Assembly: GCA_018240595.1 (NCBI GenBank)
Contig: JAFEFL010000013.1
Span: 62,001-126,000 of the forward strand
Direction of reading: 5' to 3'
DNA length: 64,000 bases
DNA from: Pseudomonadota bacterium
GTDB lineage: Bacteria; Pseudomonadota; Alphaproteobacteria; Rhizobiales; Xanthobacteraceae
Shown here: positions 9,303 to 19,024 of the stretch, piece after piece
How positions within the stretch are numbered: position 1 is the first letter of the stretch
Layout of the letters: the number at the start of each line of letters is the position of its first letter
Notes under the pieces: generated by a model
Seen by the model: the letters and a program-made list of their open reading frames with translations, nothing else
Databases searched by the model: none
Told to the model about the DNA's origin: nothing
Made by a program: the position numbers and the translations under genes

Positions 9303-9408
9303 AAATGGCGATGGAACCTCTGCGGCCGGCCGCGCTCAAGAAAAGGTTAACCATATAGCAATCGGTCCCCGCCAAACTCCCCCGGTAATCCGATCTTCGC
9401 GGGATCCC

Positions 9409-10758
9409 ATGGACCCTCTTTCGCTGCTGACGGACCTTGGCGGCCAGACGCTGCTCGGCGCATTGAGCGCCCTGCTCCTGGGCATTGCCTTCATCATCTA
9501 TCGGCATGAAAGCACCCGGCGTCTGCGGCTCTCGATCGCGCTCGATAACATGTCGCACGGCGTGAACATGTTCGACGCGCGAGGCCGCATCGTCCTCACC
9601 AATCGCCGCTACATCGAGATGTACCAACTGTCGGCCGATATCGTGAAGCCCGGCTGTTCGTTGCGCGACCTGATGATCCAGCGGCAGAGGACCGGCTTGT
9701 TCAAGGGCGACATTGACGCCTATTGCGCCGACATCGTGCAGCGCGCGCGCAAGGGCAACGACATGGGCGCCTATGTGCCGGCGAGCGACGGCCGCATGGT
9801 GCTAGCCAAGAACGAACCGCTCGACGACGGCGGCTGGGTATCGACCCACGAGGACGTCACCGAACAGCACAAAGCCGAACTCGAGAAAGCGGCGAGCCTG
9901 GACGCCCAGCGCCGCCGCGCCGTGATCGACGCAGCCGTGGCAAGTTTTCAGCCGCGGGTGGAGAAGATACTGTCGCGCGTCGGCGGCAGCGCCGCTGCGA
10001 TGCGCGCCACGGCCGACGGCCTGCTCGGCTCGTCGGACAAGACCTCGCAATGCGCCAATACGGCCGTGCAGGCCTTCAACGAGGCCAGCGTCAATGTCGA
10101 TACCGCGGCGGTCGCGACCGAAGAACTGTCGCAATCGGTTGCCGAAATCAGCCGGCAGCTGACGCATACGAGCGACATCGTGCGGCTCACCACCGAGGAA
10201 GCGCGTTCGATCGACGGCGAGATCACCGGACTGTCCGACGGCGCGCAGAAAATCGGCGACGTGGTCAAGCTGATCAGCGACATTGCCGGGCAGACCAATC
10301 TGCTCGCACTCAACGCCACCATCGAGGCGGCGCGAGCCGGCGAAGCGGGCCGTGGCTTCGCCGTGGTCGCTTCGGAAGTGAAATCGCTCGCGGTGCAGAC
10401 CGCCAAGGCCACCGAAGAGATCGCCAATCACATTCACGCGGTGCAGGGCTCCACCACGGGCGCAATCGAGGCAATCCGTAAGATCGCCGAGCGCATGGGA
10501 GAAATCGATCGCTACACCACCGCGGTGGCGGCCGCCGTCGAGGAGCAGAGCGCGGCGACCGGCGAAATCTCGCAGAACGTCACCGCTGCCGCGCGGGGGG
10601 CGGGGCATGTCGTCGATGTGCTCGGCGCCGTCGTCGGCGCCGCCGCCGAGACGCGCACCTCGGCCGACGTCGTGCGCGCGGCCTCGCAGACCGTGGAACG
10701 CGCCGTCGGCAACCTGCGCCTCGAGGTCGAGGACTTCCTGACGAGGGTGGCGGTCTAA
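9409..10758 (+). CDS. methyl-accepting chemotaxis protein with PAS-like sensor
   Basis: A 449-residue chemoreceptor. It has a single N-terminal membrane segment (residues about 13-29), a PAS-7-like domain (about 38-150, beginning [25 protein letters not shown]) and a C-terminal methyl-accepting signalling domain. The hairpin tip with [16 protein letters not shown] and GFAVVASEV is present and well conserved, so it should engage CheA/CheW. There is no periplasmic sensor domain, so it likely reads an internal signal such as redox or energy state through the PAS domain; that is an inference. No che operon is nearby. Confidence 0.92.
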   Translation: MDPLSLLTDLGGQTLLGALSALLLGIAFIIYRHESTRRLRLSIALDNMSHGVNMFDARGRIVLTNRRYIEMYQLSADIVKPGCSLRDLMIQRQRTGLFKGDIDAYCADIVQRARKGNDMGAYVPASDGRMVLAKNEPLDDGGWVSTHEDVTEQHKAELEKAASLDAQRRRAVIDAAVASFQPRVEKILSRVGGSAAAMRATADGLLGSSDKTSQCANTAVQAFNEASVNVDTAAVATEELSQSVAEISRQLTHTSDIVRLTTEEARSIDGEITGLSDGAQKIGDVVKLISDIAGQTNLLALNATIEAARAGEAGRGFAVVASEVKSLAVQTAKATEEIANHIHAVQGSTTGAIEAIRKIAERMGEIDRYTTAVAAAVEEQSAATGEISQNVTAAARGAGHVVDVLGAVVGAAAETRTSADVVRAASQTVERAVGNLRLEVEDFLTRVAV

Positions 10759-10763
10759 CCGCC

Positions 10764-11033
10764 CTAGGCGACCCCGCCGCCGAGCCGGATCACGACCATC
10801 GTGCCGATCGCCAGGCAGAAGCCGAGCACGCGCGTCTTCATGGTCAGCGGCGGCCCGAATTCGAAGCCGCGCAGATAGATCGCCACGGTCTCGAACAGCG
10901 CCACCGCGATGATCACCCAGAAATAGGGCGACACCACCATGGTGTTGCTCTGCGGCAGCATCACCGACACGACGCCGGCGGCGATGCCGCAGAGAAGCGA
11001 GAAGCCATAAAAGATCCAGTCGATCTGTTTCAT
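10764..11033 (-). CDS. small integral membrane protein, unknown function
   Basis: An 89-residue protein made almost entirely of three hydrophobic segments (about residues 6-26, 35-54 and 68-86) joined by short polar loops. No named domain is recognised. It starts 19 bases beyond the end of ppdK on the same strand, so it may be cotranscribed with it. Its 3' end nearly meets the end of the convergent chemoreceptor gene. Confidence 0.7.
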   Translation of the reverse strand: MKQIDWIFYGFSLLCGIAAGVVSVMLPQSNTMVVSPYFWVIIAVALFETVAIYLRGFEFGPPLTMKTRVLGFCLAIGTMVVIRLGGGVA

Positions 11034-11051
11034 GGCTTCAGTCTATCGCGC

Positions 11052-13907
11052 TCAGGCCTGGCTGGCGACGGCCTTGCCGAGCGCCGCCTGTGCGGCAGCA
11101 AGTCGCGCAATCGGCACCCGGAACGGCGAGCACGACACATAATCGAGCCTGGCGTGGTGGCAGAAGGCCACCGAAGCCGGATCGCCGCCGTGTTCGCCGC
11201 AGATGCCGACCTTGAGCTTCGGCCGCACCTTGCGGCCGCGCTCGACGCCGATCTTGACCAGTTCGCCAACGCCGTCCTGGTCGATCGACACGAACGGATC
11301 GGCGGCCAGGATGCCGCGCGCGGTGTAGATGCCGAGGAAGCTCGCGGCATCGTCGCGCGAAATGCCGAAGGTGGTCTGCGTCAGGTCGTTGGTGCCGAAC
11401 GAGAAGAACTCGGCCGACTCGGCGATCTCGCCGGCCATCAGCGCGGCGCGCGGCAGCTCGATCATGGTGCCGACGTCATAAGTAAGCTTGGCACCTGTCT
11501 CCTTCTGCACCGCCTCGGCCATGGCGTCGATGCGCGCCTTGACGAGGTCGAGCTCGGCCTTGGTGGCGATCAGCGGCACCATGACCTCCGGCACGACCTT
11601 CTTGCCGATGCGCTTGGCGACGTCGGCCGCCGCCTCGAAGATGGCGCGCGCCTGCATCTCGGCGATTTCCGGATAGGCGATGGCGATGCGGCAGCCGCGG
11701 AAGCCGAGCATCGGGTTGAATTCCGCGAGCTCCTTGGCGCGGTCGGCGATCTTGCGGGCTTCGACGCCCATCGCTGCCGCGACCTCGGCGATTTCCTCGT
11801 CGCCATGCGGCAGGAATTCGTGCAGCGGCGGATCGAGCAGACGGATCGTCACCGGACGGCCGTCCATGATCTCGAACAATTCGACGAAGTCGCCGCGCTG
11901 CATCGGCAGCAATTTGGCGAGCGCGGCGCGGCGCGCCTTTTCCTCGTCGGCCAGGATCATCTCGCGCACCGCCTGGATGCGCTCCTCGTCGAAGAACATG
12001 TGCTCCGTGCGGCACAGACCGATGCCTTCGGCGCCGAAGCGGATCGCCGCCTTGGCGTCGGTCGGCGTATCGGCGTTGGCGCGCACGCCGAGCTTGCGCA
12101 CCTTGTCGGCCCATCCGATCAACGTGGCGAACTCGCCCGACAGCTGCGGCTCGATCATGTGCACCTTGCCCTCGAGCACCTGCCCGGCCGAGCCGTCGAT
12201 GGTGATGTGATCGCCCTTCCTGAAGGTCTTGCCGGCGACGGTCATGGTGCCGGCCGCGTAGTCGACGCGGATCGAGCCGGCGCCGGAGACACAGGGCTTG
12301 CCCATGCCGCGCGCCACCACGGCGGCGTGCGACGTCATGCCGCCGCGGGTCGTCAGGATGCCTTCGGCGGCGTGCATGCCGTGGATGTCTTCCGGCGATG
12401 TCTCGACGCGCACCAGCACGACCTTGTGGCCGTCGGCCTTCATCTGCGCGGCTTCATCCGACGAGAACACGATCTCGCCGGAGGCGGCGCCGGGCGAAGC
12501 CGGCAGGCCGGTGGCGATGACGTTGCGATGCGCCTTGGGATCGAGCGTCGGGTGCAGCAACTGATCGAGCGACAGGGGATCGACGCGCAACACCGCCTCG
12601 TTCTTCGAGATCAGACCTTCATTGGCCAGCTCGACGGCGATGCGCAGCGAGGCCTTCGCCGTGCGCTTGCCACTGCGGGTCTGCAGCATCCACAGCTTGC
12701 CCTGCTCCACCGTGAACTCGAGATCCTGCATGTCGCGGTAGTGCTTTTCGAGCTTGTTGTAGAAGCGCGTCAGCTCCTTGTAGGCATCGGGCAGCGCCGT
12801 CTCCATCGACGGCTTGTCGGAGCCGGCTTCCTTGCGAGCCTCTTCTGAAATTTCCTGCGGCGTGCGGATGCCGGCGACGACGTCCTCGCCCTGCGCGTTG
12901 ATGAGGAATTCGCCGTACAGCTTCTTCTCGCCGGTCGAGGGATTGCGCGTGAAGGCAACGCCGGTCGCCGACGTCTCGCCCATGTTGCCGAACACCATGG
13001 CCTGCACGTTGACCGCGGTGCCCCAGCTTTCCGGAATCGAATGCAGGCGGCGATAGGTCTTGGCGCGCTGGTTCATCCACGAACCGAACACCGCGCCAAT
13101 CGCGCCCCAGAGCTGCTCGTGCGGATCCTGCGGGAAGTCGCGGCCGAGCTCCTGCTTGACGCGCGCCTTGTAGCGTTCGACAAGCTGCGCCCAGTCGTCG
13201 GCGGTCAGATCGGTGTCGAGCGAGTAGCCCTGCTTCTCCTTGTGCATGTCGAGGATCTCCTCGAAATGCTCATGGCCGACGCCGAGCACGACGTCGGAAT
13301 ACATGGTGATGAAGCGGCGATAGGAATCGAAGGCGAAACGGCGGTCGCCGGACTTGGCCGCGAGCGCCTCGACCGTTTCGTCGTTGAGGCCGAGATTGAG
13401 CACGGTGTCCATCATGCCCGGCATCGAGGCGCGGGCGCCGGAGCGCACCGACACGAGCAGCGGGTTGGCACGATCGCCGAACACCTTGCCGGTGATCTTG
13501 CCGACCTGGATCAGCGCCTTCTCGACCTGCTCCTTGAGCGCGGCCGGGTATTTTTCACCGTTGGCGTAGTAGTAGGTGCAGACCTCGGTGGTGATGGTGA
13601 AGCCCGGGGGCACCGGCAGGCCGAGATTGGCCATTTCGGCAAGGTTCGCGCCCTTGCCGCCGAGCAGATTCTTCATCTCCGACTTGCCCTCGGCCTTGCC
13701 GCCGCCGAACGCGTAGACCCATTTGCCCTTCACGGCCGAAGACTTGGCGGCCGAAGACTTGGCGGCCGCTGGCGCGGACTTTTTAGGCGCTGCCTTTTTC
13801 AGGGCAGGCTTCTTCGCCGAGACCTTCTTCGGGGCCAATTTCTTGGCCGAATTCTTGGCCGAATTCTTTGATTTGGCGCTGCTGCGCGAAGCCTTGCGTT
13901 TAGCCAT
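11052..13907 (-). CDS. ppdK: pyruvate phosphate dikinase with lysine/alanine-rich N-terminal tail
   Basis: A 951-residue PPDK that interconverts pyruvate, ATP and phosphate with PEP, AMP and diphosphate. The nucleotide-binding half starts at KWVYAFGGG, the phosphohistidine domain has TTRGGMTSHAAVVARG, and the PEP/pyruvate barrel carries GTNDLTQTTFGI and the catalytic cysteine in ICGEHGGDP. The first 61 residues or so are an Ala/Lys/Ser/Pro tail resembling histone H1 tails, not part of the enzyme as I know it. The DNA for this tail contains short direct repeats (13735-13870), suggesting growth by slippage. Confidence 0.96.
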   Translation of the reverse strand: MAKRKASRSSAKSKNSAKNSAKKLAPKKVSAKKPALKKAAPKKSAPAAAKSSAAKSSAVKGKWVYAFGGGKAEGKSEMKNLLGGKGANLAEMANLGLPVPPGFTITTEVCTYYYANGEKYPAALKEQVEKALIQVGKITGKVFGDRANPLLVSVRSGARASMPGMMDTVLNLGLNDETVEALAAKSGDRRFAFDSYRRFITMYSDVVLGVGHEHFEEILDMHKEKQGYSLDTDLTADDWAQLVERYKARVKQELGRDFPQDPHEQLWGAIGAVFGSWMNQRAKTYRRLHSIPESWGTAVNVQAMVFGNMGETSATGVAFTRNPSTGEKKLYGEFLINAQGEDVVAGIRTPQEISEEARKEAGSDKPSMETALPDAYKELTRFYNKLEKHYRDMQDLEFTVEQGKLWMLQTRSGKRTAKASLRIAVELANEGLISKNEAVLRVDPLSLDQLLHPTLDPKAHRNVIATGLPASPGAASGEIVFSSDEAAQMKADGHKVVLVRVETSPEDIHGMHAAEGILTTRGGMTSHAAVVARGMGKPCVSGAGSIRVDYAAGTMTVAGKTFRKGDHITIDGSAGQVLEGKVHMIEPQLSGEFATLIGWADKVRKLGVRANADTPTDAKAAIRFGAEGIGLCRTEHMFFDEERIQAVREMILADEEKARRAALAKLLPMQRGDFVELFEIMDGRPVTIRLLDPPLHEFLPHGDEEIAEVAAAMGVEARKIADRAKELAEFNPMLGFRGCRIAIAYPEIAEMQARAIFEAAADVAKRIGKKVVPEVMVPLIATKAELDLVKARIDAMAEAVQKETGAKLTYDVGTMIELPRAALMAGEIAESAEFFSFGTNDLTQTTFGISRDDAASFLGIYTARGILAADPFVSIDQDGVGELVKIGVERGRKVRPKLKVGICGEHGGDPASVAFCHHARLDYVSCSPFRVPIARLAAAQAALGKAVASQA

Positions 13908-14014
13908 TTCGGGGTAAACCTAGGTCGATAAGGGGATGGAACTCCGGGCCGTCAAAACACGCCGGTCGGAACGGCGCAAGTCCGGAAATCTGCGGTACCG
14001 ACAGGTCTTTCGGC

Positions 14015-14158
14015 CTAGCGGAAGATGCCGAGCCCGATCAAACCGATGACGATCAAATAGGCCGCGACGATGAAGTTCAGCAGCCGCGGCATGATCAGGA
14101 TCAGGATGCCGGCCAGGAGCGCGACGATAGGCTGCAAATGGGCAACGCCGATGACCAT
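14015..14158 (-). CDS. DUF3096 small membrane protein
   Basis: A 47-residue peptide with two hydrophobic stretches (PIVALLAGILILIMP and FIVAAYLIVIGLIGLGIF), matching the DUF3096 family of short membrane proteins. The ATG at 14158 is preceded by AAAGGAAT, a good ribosome binding site. An EcfG-type promoter lies about 50 bases upstream (14205-14229). Function is unknown; the promoter suggests a general stress response peptide. Confidence 0.85.
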   Translation of the reverse strand: MVIGVAHLQPIVALLAGILILIMPRLLNFIVAAYLIVIGLIGLGIFR

Positions 14159-14204
14159 GGTGAAATTCCTTTGATGGGGGGCAGGATGGATGGATGGAAC
14201 CTTC

Positions 14205-14229
14205 AACGGTTGAACTAGCATGGAGTTCC
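14205..14229 (-). promoter_or_regulatory. EcfG-type general stress promoter
   Basis: On the minus strand the sequence reads GGAAC, 16 bases, CGTT, an exact match to the alphaproteobacterial EcfG sigma factor consensus. The expected transcript start is near 14198, about 40 bases ahead of the DUF3096 start codon with its AAGGA ribosome site. The call rests on the match alone. Confidence 0.65.
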
Positions 14230-14362
14230 GCCTGAGAGGGACCTGCATCCACAGGTTTGGACAGGTGTCGGATGCGCGACAGACGCGCCTCATCGCCCCT
14301 GTTGTTTGACGGCGCGGGACGCCGGCCTTGCCATTCCGCCGGTCGATGAAGCCGAGGGGAGC

Positions 14363-14482
14363 GGAGCGCCGTGAAACGCGGAGGTTTGCGAGACCTCCTG
14401 AGCGGCCGGCGCGGCCGCCCGAGACGCTGGCGAGGCGTCTCCCCTCCGTTTGCGATCACGGAGAGGCGCCTCACGGCGCTCC
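14363..14482. ncRNA. cloverleaf-like structured element, candidate small RNA
   Basis: A perfect 12-bp closing stem (14363-14374 with 14471-14482) encloses four consecutive hairpins: 14380-14385/14393-14398, 14402-14407/14413-14418, 14421-14427/14435-14441 (7 bp) and 14444-14449/14458-14463. Three of the loops are near-identical (TTGCGAG, TGGCGAG, TTGCGATC). The strand and transcript ends are unknown. A cloverleaf-like sRNA family (BjrC1505) has been described in Bradyrhizobium and Rhodopseudomonas; from memory only, and I could not compare it. Confidence 0.55.
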
Positions 14483-14798
14483 ACTGGCGGCGATTTGTGT
14501 TCGCGGGGCCGTAGCTTCCGGGTGACGGCCACGATCGGCGCCCCTCGCGGAGCGACGACCTCCGGCAGGCTTTCGCCCACCTTCACCGGCACCGCGTCCA
14601 GCCATTGAAGGCAGAGCCCCGTAGTGGGCCCGGACGGCTGCCAGCGACCTCCCGGAGGCGGGGTTACGAGCCCCGCCCCGCATCCCATCCCGCTTCAGGA
14701 TCGTCTCTAGAAACGCCCCTTGATGGACCGGACGATTCGGTAAATCATCCTATTATGGGAACTCTATCAAGTGACATCGGGGGCCGGCCTGGAGCCAG
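14483..14798. other. non-coding region with further hairpins
   Basis: This stretch continues the structured block and holds no convincing gene. A 6-bp stem (14507-14512 with 14525-14530) and a 7-bp stem (14657-14663 with 14671-14677) with loop TTACGAG are visible, the loop again resembling those of the cloverleaf element. From about 14695 to 14780 the sequence is more AT-rich and could contain a promoter on the minus strand reading into the structured block, but I cannot place one firmly. Confidence 0.45.
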
Positions 14799-16640
14799 TC
14801 ACCGGCTCACCGCAATGCGCGGCGCTCCCAAAACTTCCTTGAGGGTGCTCAGAAGCCGCTGCCCAATATTATAATGGCCGAAGAAATTCGGGTGCAGGAT
14901 GCCGGACGTCAGCGGTCCGGCCGCGACCATGCATTTCTTCTTCTCCGCATCCCATTTGCCGCCCTTGCTGCCGCAGTTGTCCTCGGACGCAAGAATAAGC
15001 GGATAACTGTTGATCGGGTCCTCGGGAATCCAGTCTTGTTTCTTCCAGGAATCGAAAATGCCAATGAACCACGAGTTCTTGGCACAGAGCCCGCGCCGCA
15101 GATCGTCCGGTCCGACCAGATTCTGTAGCCGAAGGATATGCGCCGGCCGACCTTCGTCCGTCCACATCTTGCCGCTCGCGTCGCGGATTTCGGAGTTGAG
15201 CCCGTCGACGACGAGATGTGCCAGCTTCGACTCGTCCTTTGTGATGAGCAGGTTGAACAGGCTTGAATTCTTGCCGAAAGCCTCTTGCCGCTGAGCCTTC
15301 GTGCCCGGCGCGAACCTGCCGTGGAAGGACCGGGCCGCGTATTCGGTTTGAAACTGCGTGAAACGGCCGCCGTTGGTGTTCGCAGTCCCGCAAAGGACGT
15401 CCTTGCCATACATGCTTGGATCAACATATTCATAAAGGATGACGTTCTTTGGTGCGATCTTCTGGTGCACCGCCGCCGCCAGCTTCTCGAACCGCGCACC
15501 GAGTTCGGTCAGAGGCTCTTTGAGCGCGGTCACCCATTTCTTCTCCCACGCCGCCCGCTTCTGCTTGCCGGATGGCGGATCGCTGAGGATCAGATCGCGC
15601 GCGATTTCGCCGAAGGCGATGTCATTGCCGCCGACGACGATGAGCAAAATGTCCGGCTTTACGCAGTTGGCAGGCGTCTTGCACAACAGGTCATGCAATG
15701 CGTCGATCTGCGGCTTCAGCTTGTTCTCGTCCTCGCGCGGCGCATTGCTTTTTGTGCCATCAATCAGCGGCGGCAACTCCAGCCCGGGTTGCCCCGCCTC
15801 CTGCCACATCATCCGCGTCTGCGGGATCGTCTGCCGTCCGGCGTAGGGCTCCAGAATCCCCTCCATTATTTCCGCACCCGAGCAAGCATAGCTCACGAAT
15901 GTGACGCTTTGTTTTTTGTTCTGGTACGCGAGAAAGCCGGCGGCTTGCGGAGCACTCGACAATAGCGAGCGATGACAGCGCGTATCCCACCAGATGGCTG
16001 GATATGCGTTTTGCTGTTGCGGGTTATCGTTCTTCTTGACGACGGACAGATGAGGATTACCTTCGCCGGACACATATGAATCACCGAGTACGGCAATCAC
16101 AAGATCGGTCGGCCGAATTTCCAGCTTGAGGATTGTTATTTCCTGGCCGTTAGAGCGAACAAGTTTGATATTTATTTCGCTCGTCTCGTTGAGTGGAATG
16201 TCCGAGAAAACGCGCGGTTTACAATCGTTCTCGACTTGCGGGCGCGTATTTACTTGGCCATTTTTCTGCGGAACGGCTGCCGACCAGATACAACGCGCCT
16301 TAATCGGAACTCCCTTGACGGATACGCGAACGCTGCGCATCTGGTTATGAAACCAGTCACCCCCATAATTCTGAATGCTTTCGTCCCACGCCGTCTTCCA
16401 GTTTAACTGATCGCCTTGGCCGCCATCTTCATTTTCGATCAACGGCACGTATTTCCTTGCCTTTACGATCTCAACAACACGTTGGACGTAGTAATCCTGA
16501 TCGATCGTCGGCGCGTTCTGCTGATGCGTCTCCCGGTCGAGAACGCGAAAGCGATCCACCACTTCCCAATCGGCCGTTTGGCCAAAAGCCTGCGTTGCGA
16601 CGAAAAATAGCCCGGCCGCCAGCGCCACCCCGATTCGCAT
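14799..16640 (-). CDS. secreted SGNH/GDSL-type hydrolase
   Basis: About 613 residues with a signal peptide (cleavage near residues 20-22). After an N-terminal region of about 175 residues with no recognised domain comes an SGNH hydrolase: the GDS block with catalytic Ser188, a GGND block at 337-340, and a C-terminal HPNFFGH segment (His583, His589) fitting the catalytic histidine block. Such enzymes hydrolyse esters or lipids outside the cytosol. The first third of the gene is visibly more AT-rich than its neighbours, which suggests acquisition. The start at 16640 places the signal peptide first; an upstream ATG at 16658 adds six residues. Confidence 0.78.
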   Translation of the reverse strand: MRIGVALAAGLFFVATQAFGQTADWEVVDRFRVLDRETHQQNAPTIDQDYYVQRVVEIVKARKYVPLIENEDGGQGDQLNWKTAWDESIQNYGGDWFHNQMRSVRVSVKGVPIKARCIWSAAVPQKNGQVNTRPQVENDCKPRVFSDIPLNETSEINIKLVRSNGQEITILKLEIRPTDLVIAVLGDSYVSGEGNPHLSVVKKNDNPQQQNAYPAIWWDTRCHRSLLSSAPQAAGFLAYQNKKQSVTFVSYACSGAEIMEGILEPYAGRQTIPQTRMMWQEAGQPGLELPPLIDGTKSNAPREDENKLKPQIDALHDLLCKTPANCVKPDILLIVVGGNDIAFGEIARDLILSDPPSGKQKRAAWEKKWVTALKEPLTELGARFEKLAAAVHQKIAPKNVILYEYVDPSMYGKDVLCGTANTNGGRFTQFQTEYAARSFHGRFAPGTKAQRQEAFGKNSSLFNLLITKDESKLAHLVVDGLNSEIRDASGKMWTDEGRPAHILRLQNLVGPDDLRRGLCAKNSWFIGIFDSWKKQDWIPEDPINSYPLILASEDNCGSKGGKWDAEKKKCMVAAGPLTSGILHPNFFGHYNIGQRLLSTLKEVLGAPRIAVSR

Positions 16641-16664
16641 GCCGCCCCCCATCAGCACACAACC

Positions 16665-16687
16665 ATACCGGTAGTTTCTACCGATAT
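16665..16687. promoter_or_regulatory. inverted repeat upstream of the SGNH hydrolase gene
   Basis: Ten-base arms ATACCGGTAG and CTACCGATAT flank TTT, pairing at 9 of 10 positions. The site lies 25 bases ahead of the hydrolase start codon, where a repressor would overlap the promoter or leader. It could also form a hairpin in the transcript. Confidence 0.45.
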
Positions 16688-16724
16688 TCTAGCGTGTCAA
16701 TGGGTGCAGCGAGGGGCCGTGCGC

Positions 16725-18956
16725 TCAGCCCTCGATCCGCGAGAAATCCGCAACCGCACGCGTCGCTTCGCGGATTTCGTTGAGCAGCGTCAGGCGGTTG
16801 GCACGCACCGCCTTGTCGTCGGCGTTCACAGTGACCTTGTCGAAGAAGGCATCGACCGTGGGGCGGAGTTTCGCCAGCGCGCGCATAGCGGCGGCGAAAT
16901 CTTCCTTGCCGACCGCAGCCGCCGCCTCCTGCTTGGCGGTGGCGATGGCGCCAGCGAGCGCCTTCTCTTCCGCCTCCTTCAAGAGCGCGGCATCGACGCG
17001 GCCGGCGTAAGCCTTGCCGTCCTTCTTCTCCTCAATGCGCAGGATGTTGGAGGCGCGCTTGACGCCGGCCAGCAGGTTCTTGCCGTCGTCGGTATCGAGG
17101 AACGCACCGAGCGCCTCGACGCGGCGCACGACCATGAGCAAATCATCCTGTCCGGAGAGGGCGAAGACGGCATCGACCAGATCGTGGCGAGCGCCCTGCT
17201 CGCGCAACTGCACCTTGAGACGATCGGCGAAGAACGAGAGCAGATCAAGCGTCGGCGTCACGAAGGAATGCGCCTCGACCAGCTTCGGCGCGGCAATGCT
17301 GCGCTCCTTGGCGGAGACCAGCACTTCGAGCTTCATCGCCAGTTCGATGTCGGTGGCGCTGATATTGGCAATGTCGTCGTGGATCGGATGCAGCACGGCG
17401 AAAGCTTCGGTGAGCGCCTCGTCGCGCGCCACCGAACCGAAGTGCCGCCACAACAGGCGGCGCAGCGGCAGCCGCAACTGGTTGTCGATGACGATACGGA
17501 TGAGGCCGAGCGCGGCGCGGCGCAGCGCGAACGGATCCTTCGAGCCGGTCGGCTTTTCGTCGATCGACCAGAAGCCGACCAACGTGTCGATCTTGTCGGC
17601 GAGCGCCACGGCGATGGCGACCGGATCGGACGGCACCAGATCCTCGGGGCCCTTCGGCCGGTAGTGATCCTCGATGGCATGCGCCACCGCTTCGTCCTCG
17701 CCCTGGGCCTCGGCGTAATAACGCCCCATCAGGCCCTGCAATTCGGGGAATTCGCCGACCACTTCCGTGAGCAGGTCGGCCTTGCACAAGGTGGCGGCGC
17801 GTTCGGCCTTGGCGCGATCGGCGCCGACGAGCGGTGCCAGGTCGCCGGCGAGCGCGACGACGCGGGCGATGCGCTCGGCCTGGCTGCCGAGCTTTTCGTG
17901 AAAGACGATGTGCTCGAATTTCGCCAGCCGGTCTTCGAGCTTCGTCTTCAGGTCGGTGTCGTAAAAGAACTTGGCATCGGACAAGCGCGCGCGGATGACG
18001 CGCTCATTGCCGGCGACGATGGCCTTGCCGCCGTCGGTTGCCTCGATGTTCGAGACGAGGATGAAACGGTTGACCAGCTTGCCGGTCTGCGGATCGCGCA
18101 GCACGAAACATTTCTGGTTGGCGCGGATGGTCGAGCGGATGACTTCGCCGGGAATGGCGAGGAAGTCCTTGTCGAACGAGCCCATCAGCGGCACCGGCCA
18201 TTCGACCAGGCCGGCGACTTCGGCGGTGAGGCCTTCGTCCTCGACGAGCTCGAAGCCCTGCGCGAACGCCAGGTTCCTGGCGTCGGTGCGGATGATGTCC
18301 ATGCGCCGCGCCGGATCGAGCACGACCTTGGCCTTGTCGAGCGCGGCGACGTAATCGTCGAAGCGGCGCACCTTGAAGGCGGCCGGCGCCATGAAGCGAT
18401 GGCCGCGCGTCTCGTTGCCGGCCTTGATGCCGTCGATGTCGAAGGGCAGCACCACCGGCTCTTCGGTTTCCGGACCGAAGGTGGCGATGATCGAGTGCAG
18501 CGGCCGCACCCAATTCAGCTTGCCGGAGCCCCAGCGCATCGACTTCGGCCACGGGAAGCCGCGCACGATCTCGGGGATGATCTCGGCGACCACCGCGACG
18601 GCGTCGCGGCCCTTCTTCTCGGTGATGGCGACGTAGAAGTCGCCCTTCTTGTCGGCCTGCACCTTGGCCTGGTCGATCGAGGTCAGGCCGGCGGCCTTCA
18701 TGAAGCCGGCGATCGCCTGTTCCGGGGCGCCGACTTTCGGTCCCTTGCGCTCTTCCTTGAGGTCGGGCTGGCGCGCCGGCACTCCCTGCACGGTGAGCGC
18801 CAGGCGTCGCGGCGTGGCGAAGGCCTTGGCGCCCTCATAGACAAGACCCGCCGCGACCAGCCGGTCGGTGACCAGCTTCTTCAGGTCGTCGGCGGCGCGC
18901 GCCTGCATCCGCGCCGGGATTTCCTCGGAAAACAGCTCAAGCAGAAGGTCGGGCAT
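16725..18956 (-). CDS. glyS: glycine--tRNA ligase beta subunit
   Basis: A 743-residue GlyS subunit of the bacterial alpha2-beta2 glycyl-tRNA synthetase. The N-terminus ([17 protein letters not shown]) is the standard family opening, and the B3/4-like, HD-like and C-terminal anticodon-binding regions are recognisable through to the end. The ATG at 18956 is the family start; an upstream in-frame ATG at 18998 adds unrelated residues. Its partner glyQ lies on the same strand about 3.2 kb upstream, separated by a DUF2207/LemA pair and a DUF559 gene. Confidence 0.96.
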   Translation of the reverse strand: MPDLLLELFSEEIPARMQARAADDLKKLVTDRLVAAGLVYEGAKAFATPRRLALTVQGVPARQPDLKEERKGPKVGAPEQAIAGFMKAAGLTSIDQAKVQADKKGDFYVAITEKKGRDAVAVVAEIIPEIVRGFPWPKSMRWGSGKLNWVRPLHSIIATFGPETEEPVVLPFDIDGIKAGNETRGHRFMAPAAFKVRRFDDYVAALDKAKVVLDPARRMDIIRTDARNLAFAQGFELVEDEGLTAEVAGLVEWPVPLMGSFDKDFLAIPGEVIRSTIRANQKCFVLRDPQTGKLVNRFILVSNIEATDGGKAIVAGNERVIRARLSDAKFFYDTDLKTKLEDRLAKFEHIVFHEKLGSQAERIARVVALAGDLAPLVGADRAKAERAATLCKADLLTEVVGEFPELQGLMGRYYAEAQGEDEAVAHAIEDHYRPKGPEDLVPSDPVAIAVALADKIDTLVGFWSIDEKPTGSKDPFALRRAALGLIRIVIDNQLRLPLRRLLWRHFGSVARDEALTEAFAVLHPIHDDIANISATDIELAMKLEVLVSAKERSIAAPKLVEAHSFVTPTLDLLSFFADRLKVQLREQGARHDLVDAVFALSGQDDLLMVVRRVEALGAFLDTDDGKNLLAGVKRASNILRIEEKKDGKAYAGRVDAALLKEAEEKALAGAIATAKQEAAAAVGKEDFAAAMRALAKLRPTVDAFFDKVTVNADDKAVRANRLTLLNEIREATRAVADFSRIEG

Positions 18957-19024
18957 GGCGGTCGATTCAATGGGGAAAATGCGCCGCCTGCCTAGCAAGT
19001 GCGGCCGCTGATGTCACCCGGCGC

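Noticed and set aside
9275..9352. GTTAACC and TTAA strings between the cell wall hydrolase and chemoreceptor genes, possible CtrA sites
   Set aside because: The full CtrA consensus TTAA-N7-TTAA does not occur; spacing between TTAA strings is 13 and longer. Half sites alone are too common to report as operators.
14290..14688. Minus-strand frame of 132 codons across the structured block
   Set aside because: Composition is dominated by Arg, Pro and Ala and by the hairpin repeats; there is no ribosome site or domain, and the RNA structure explains the region better.
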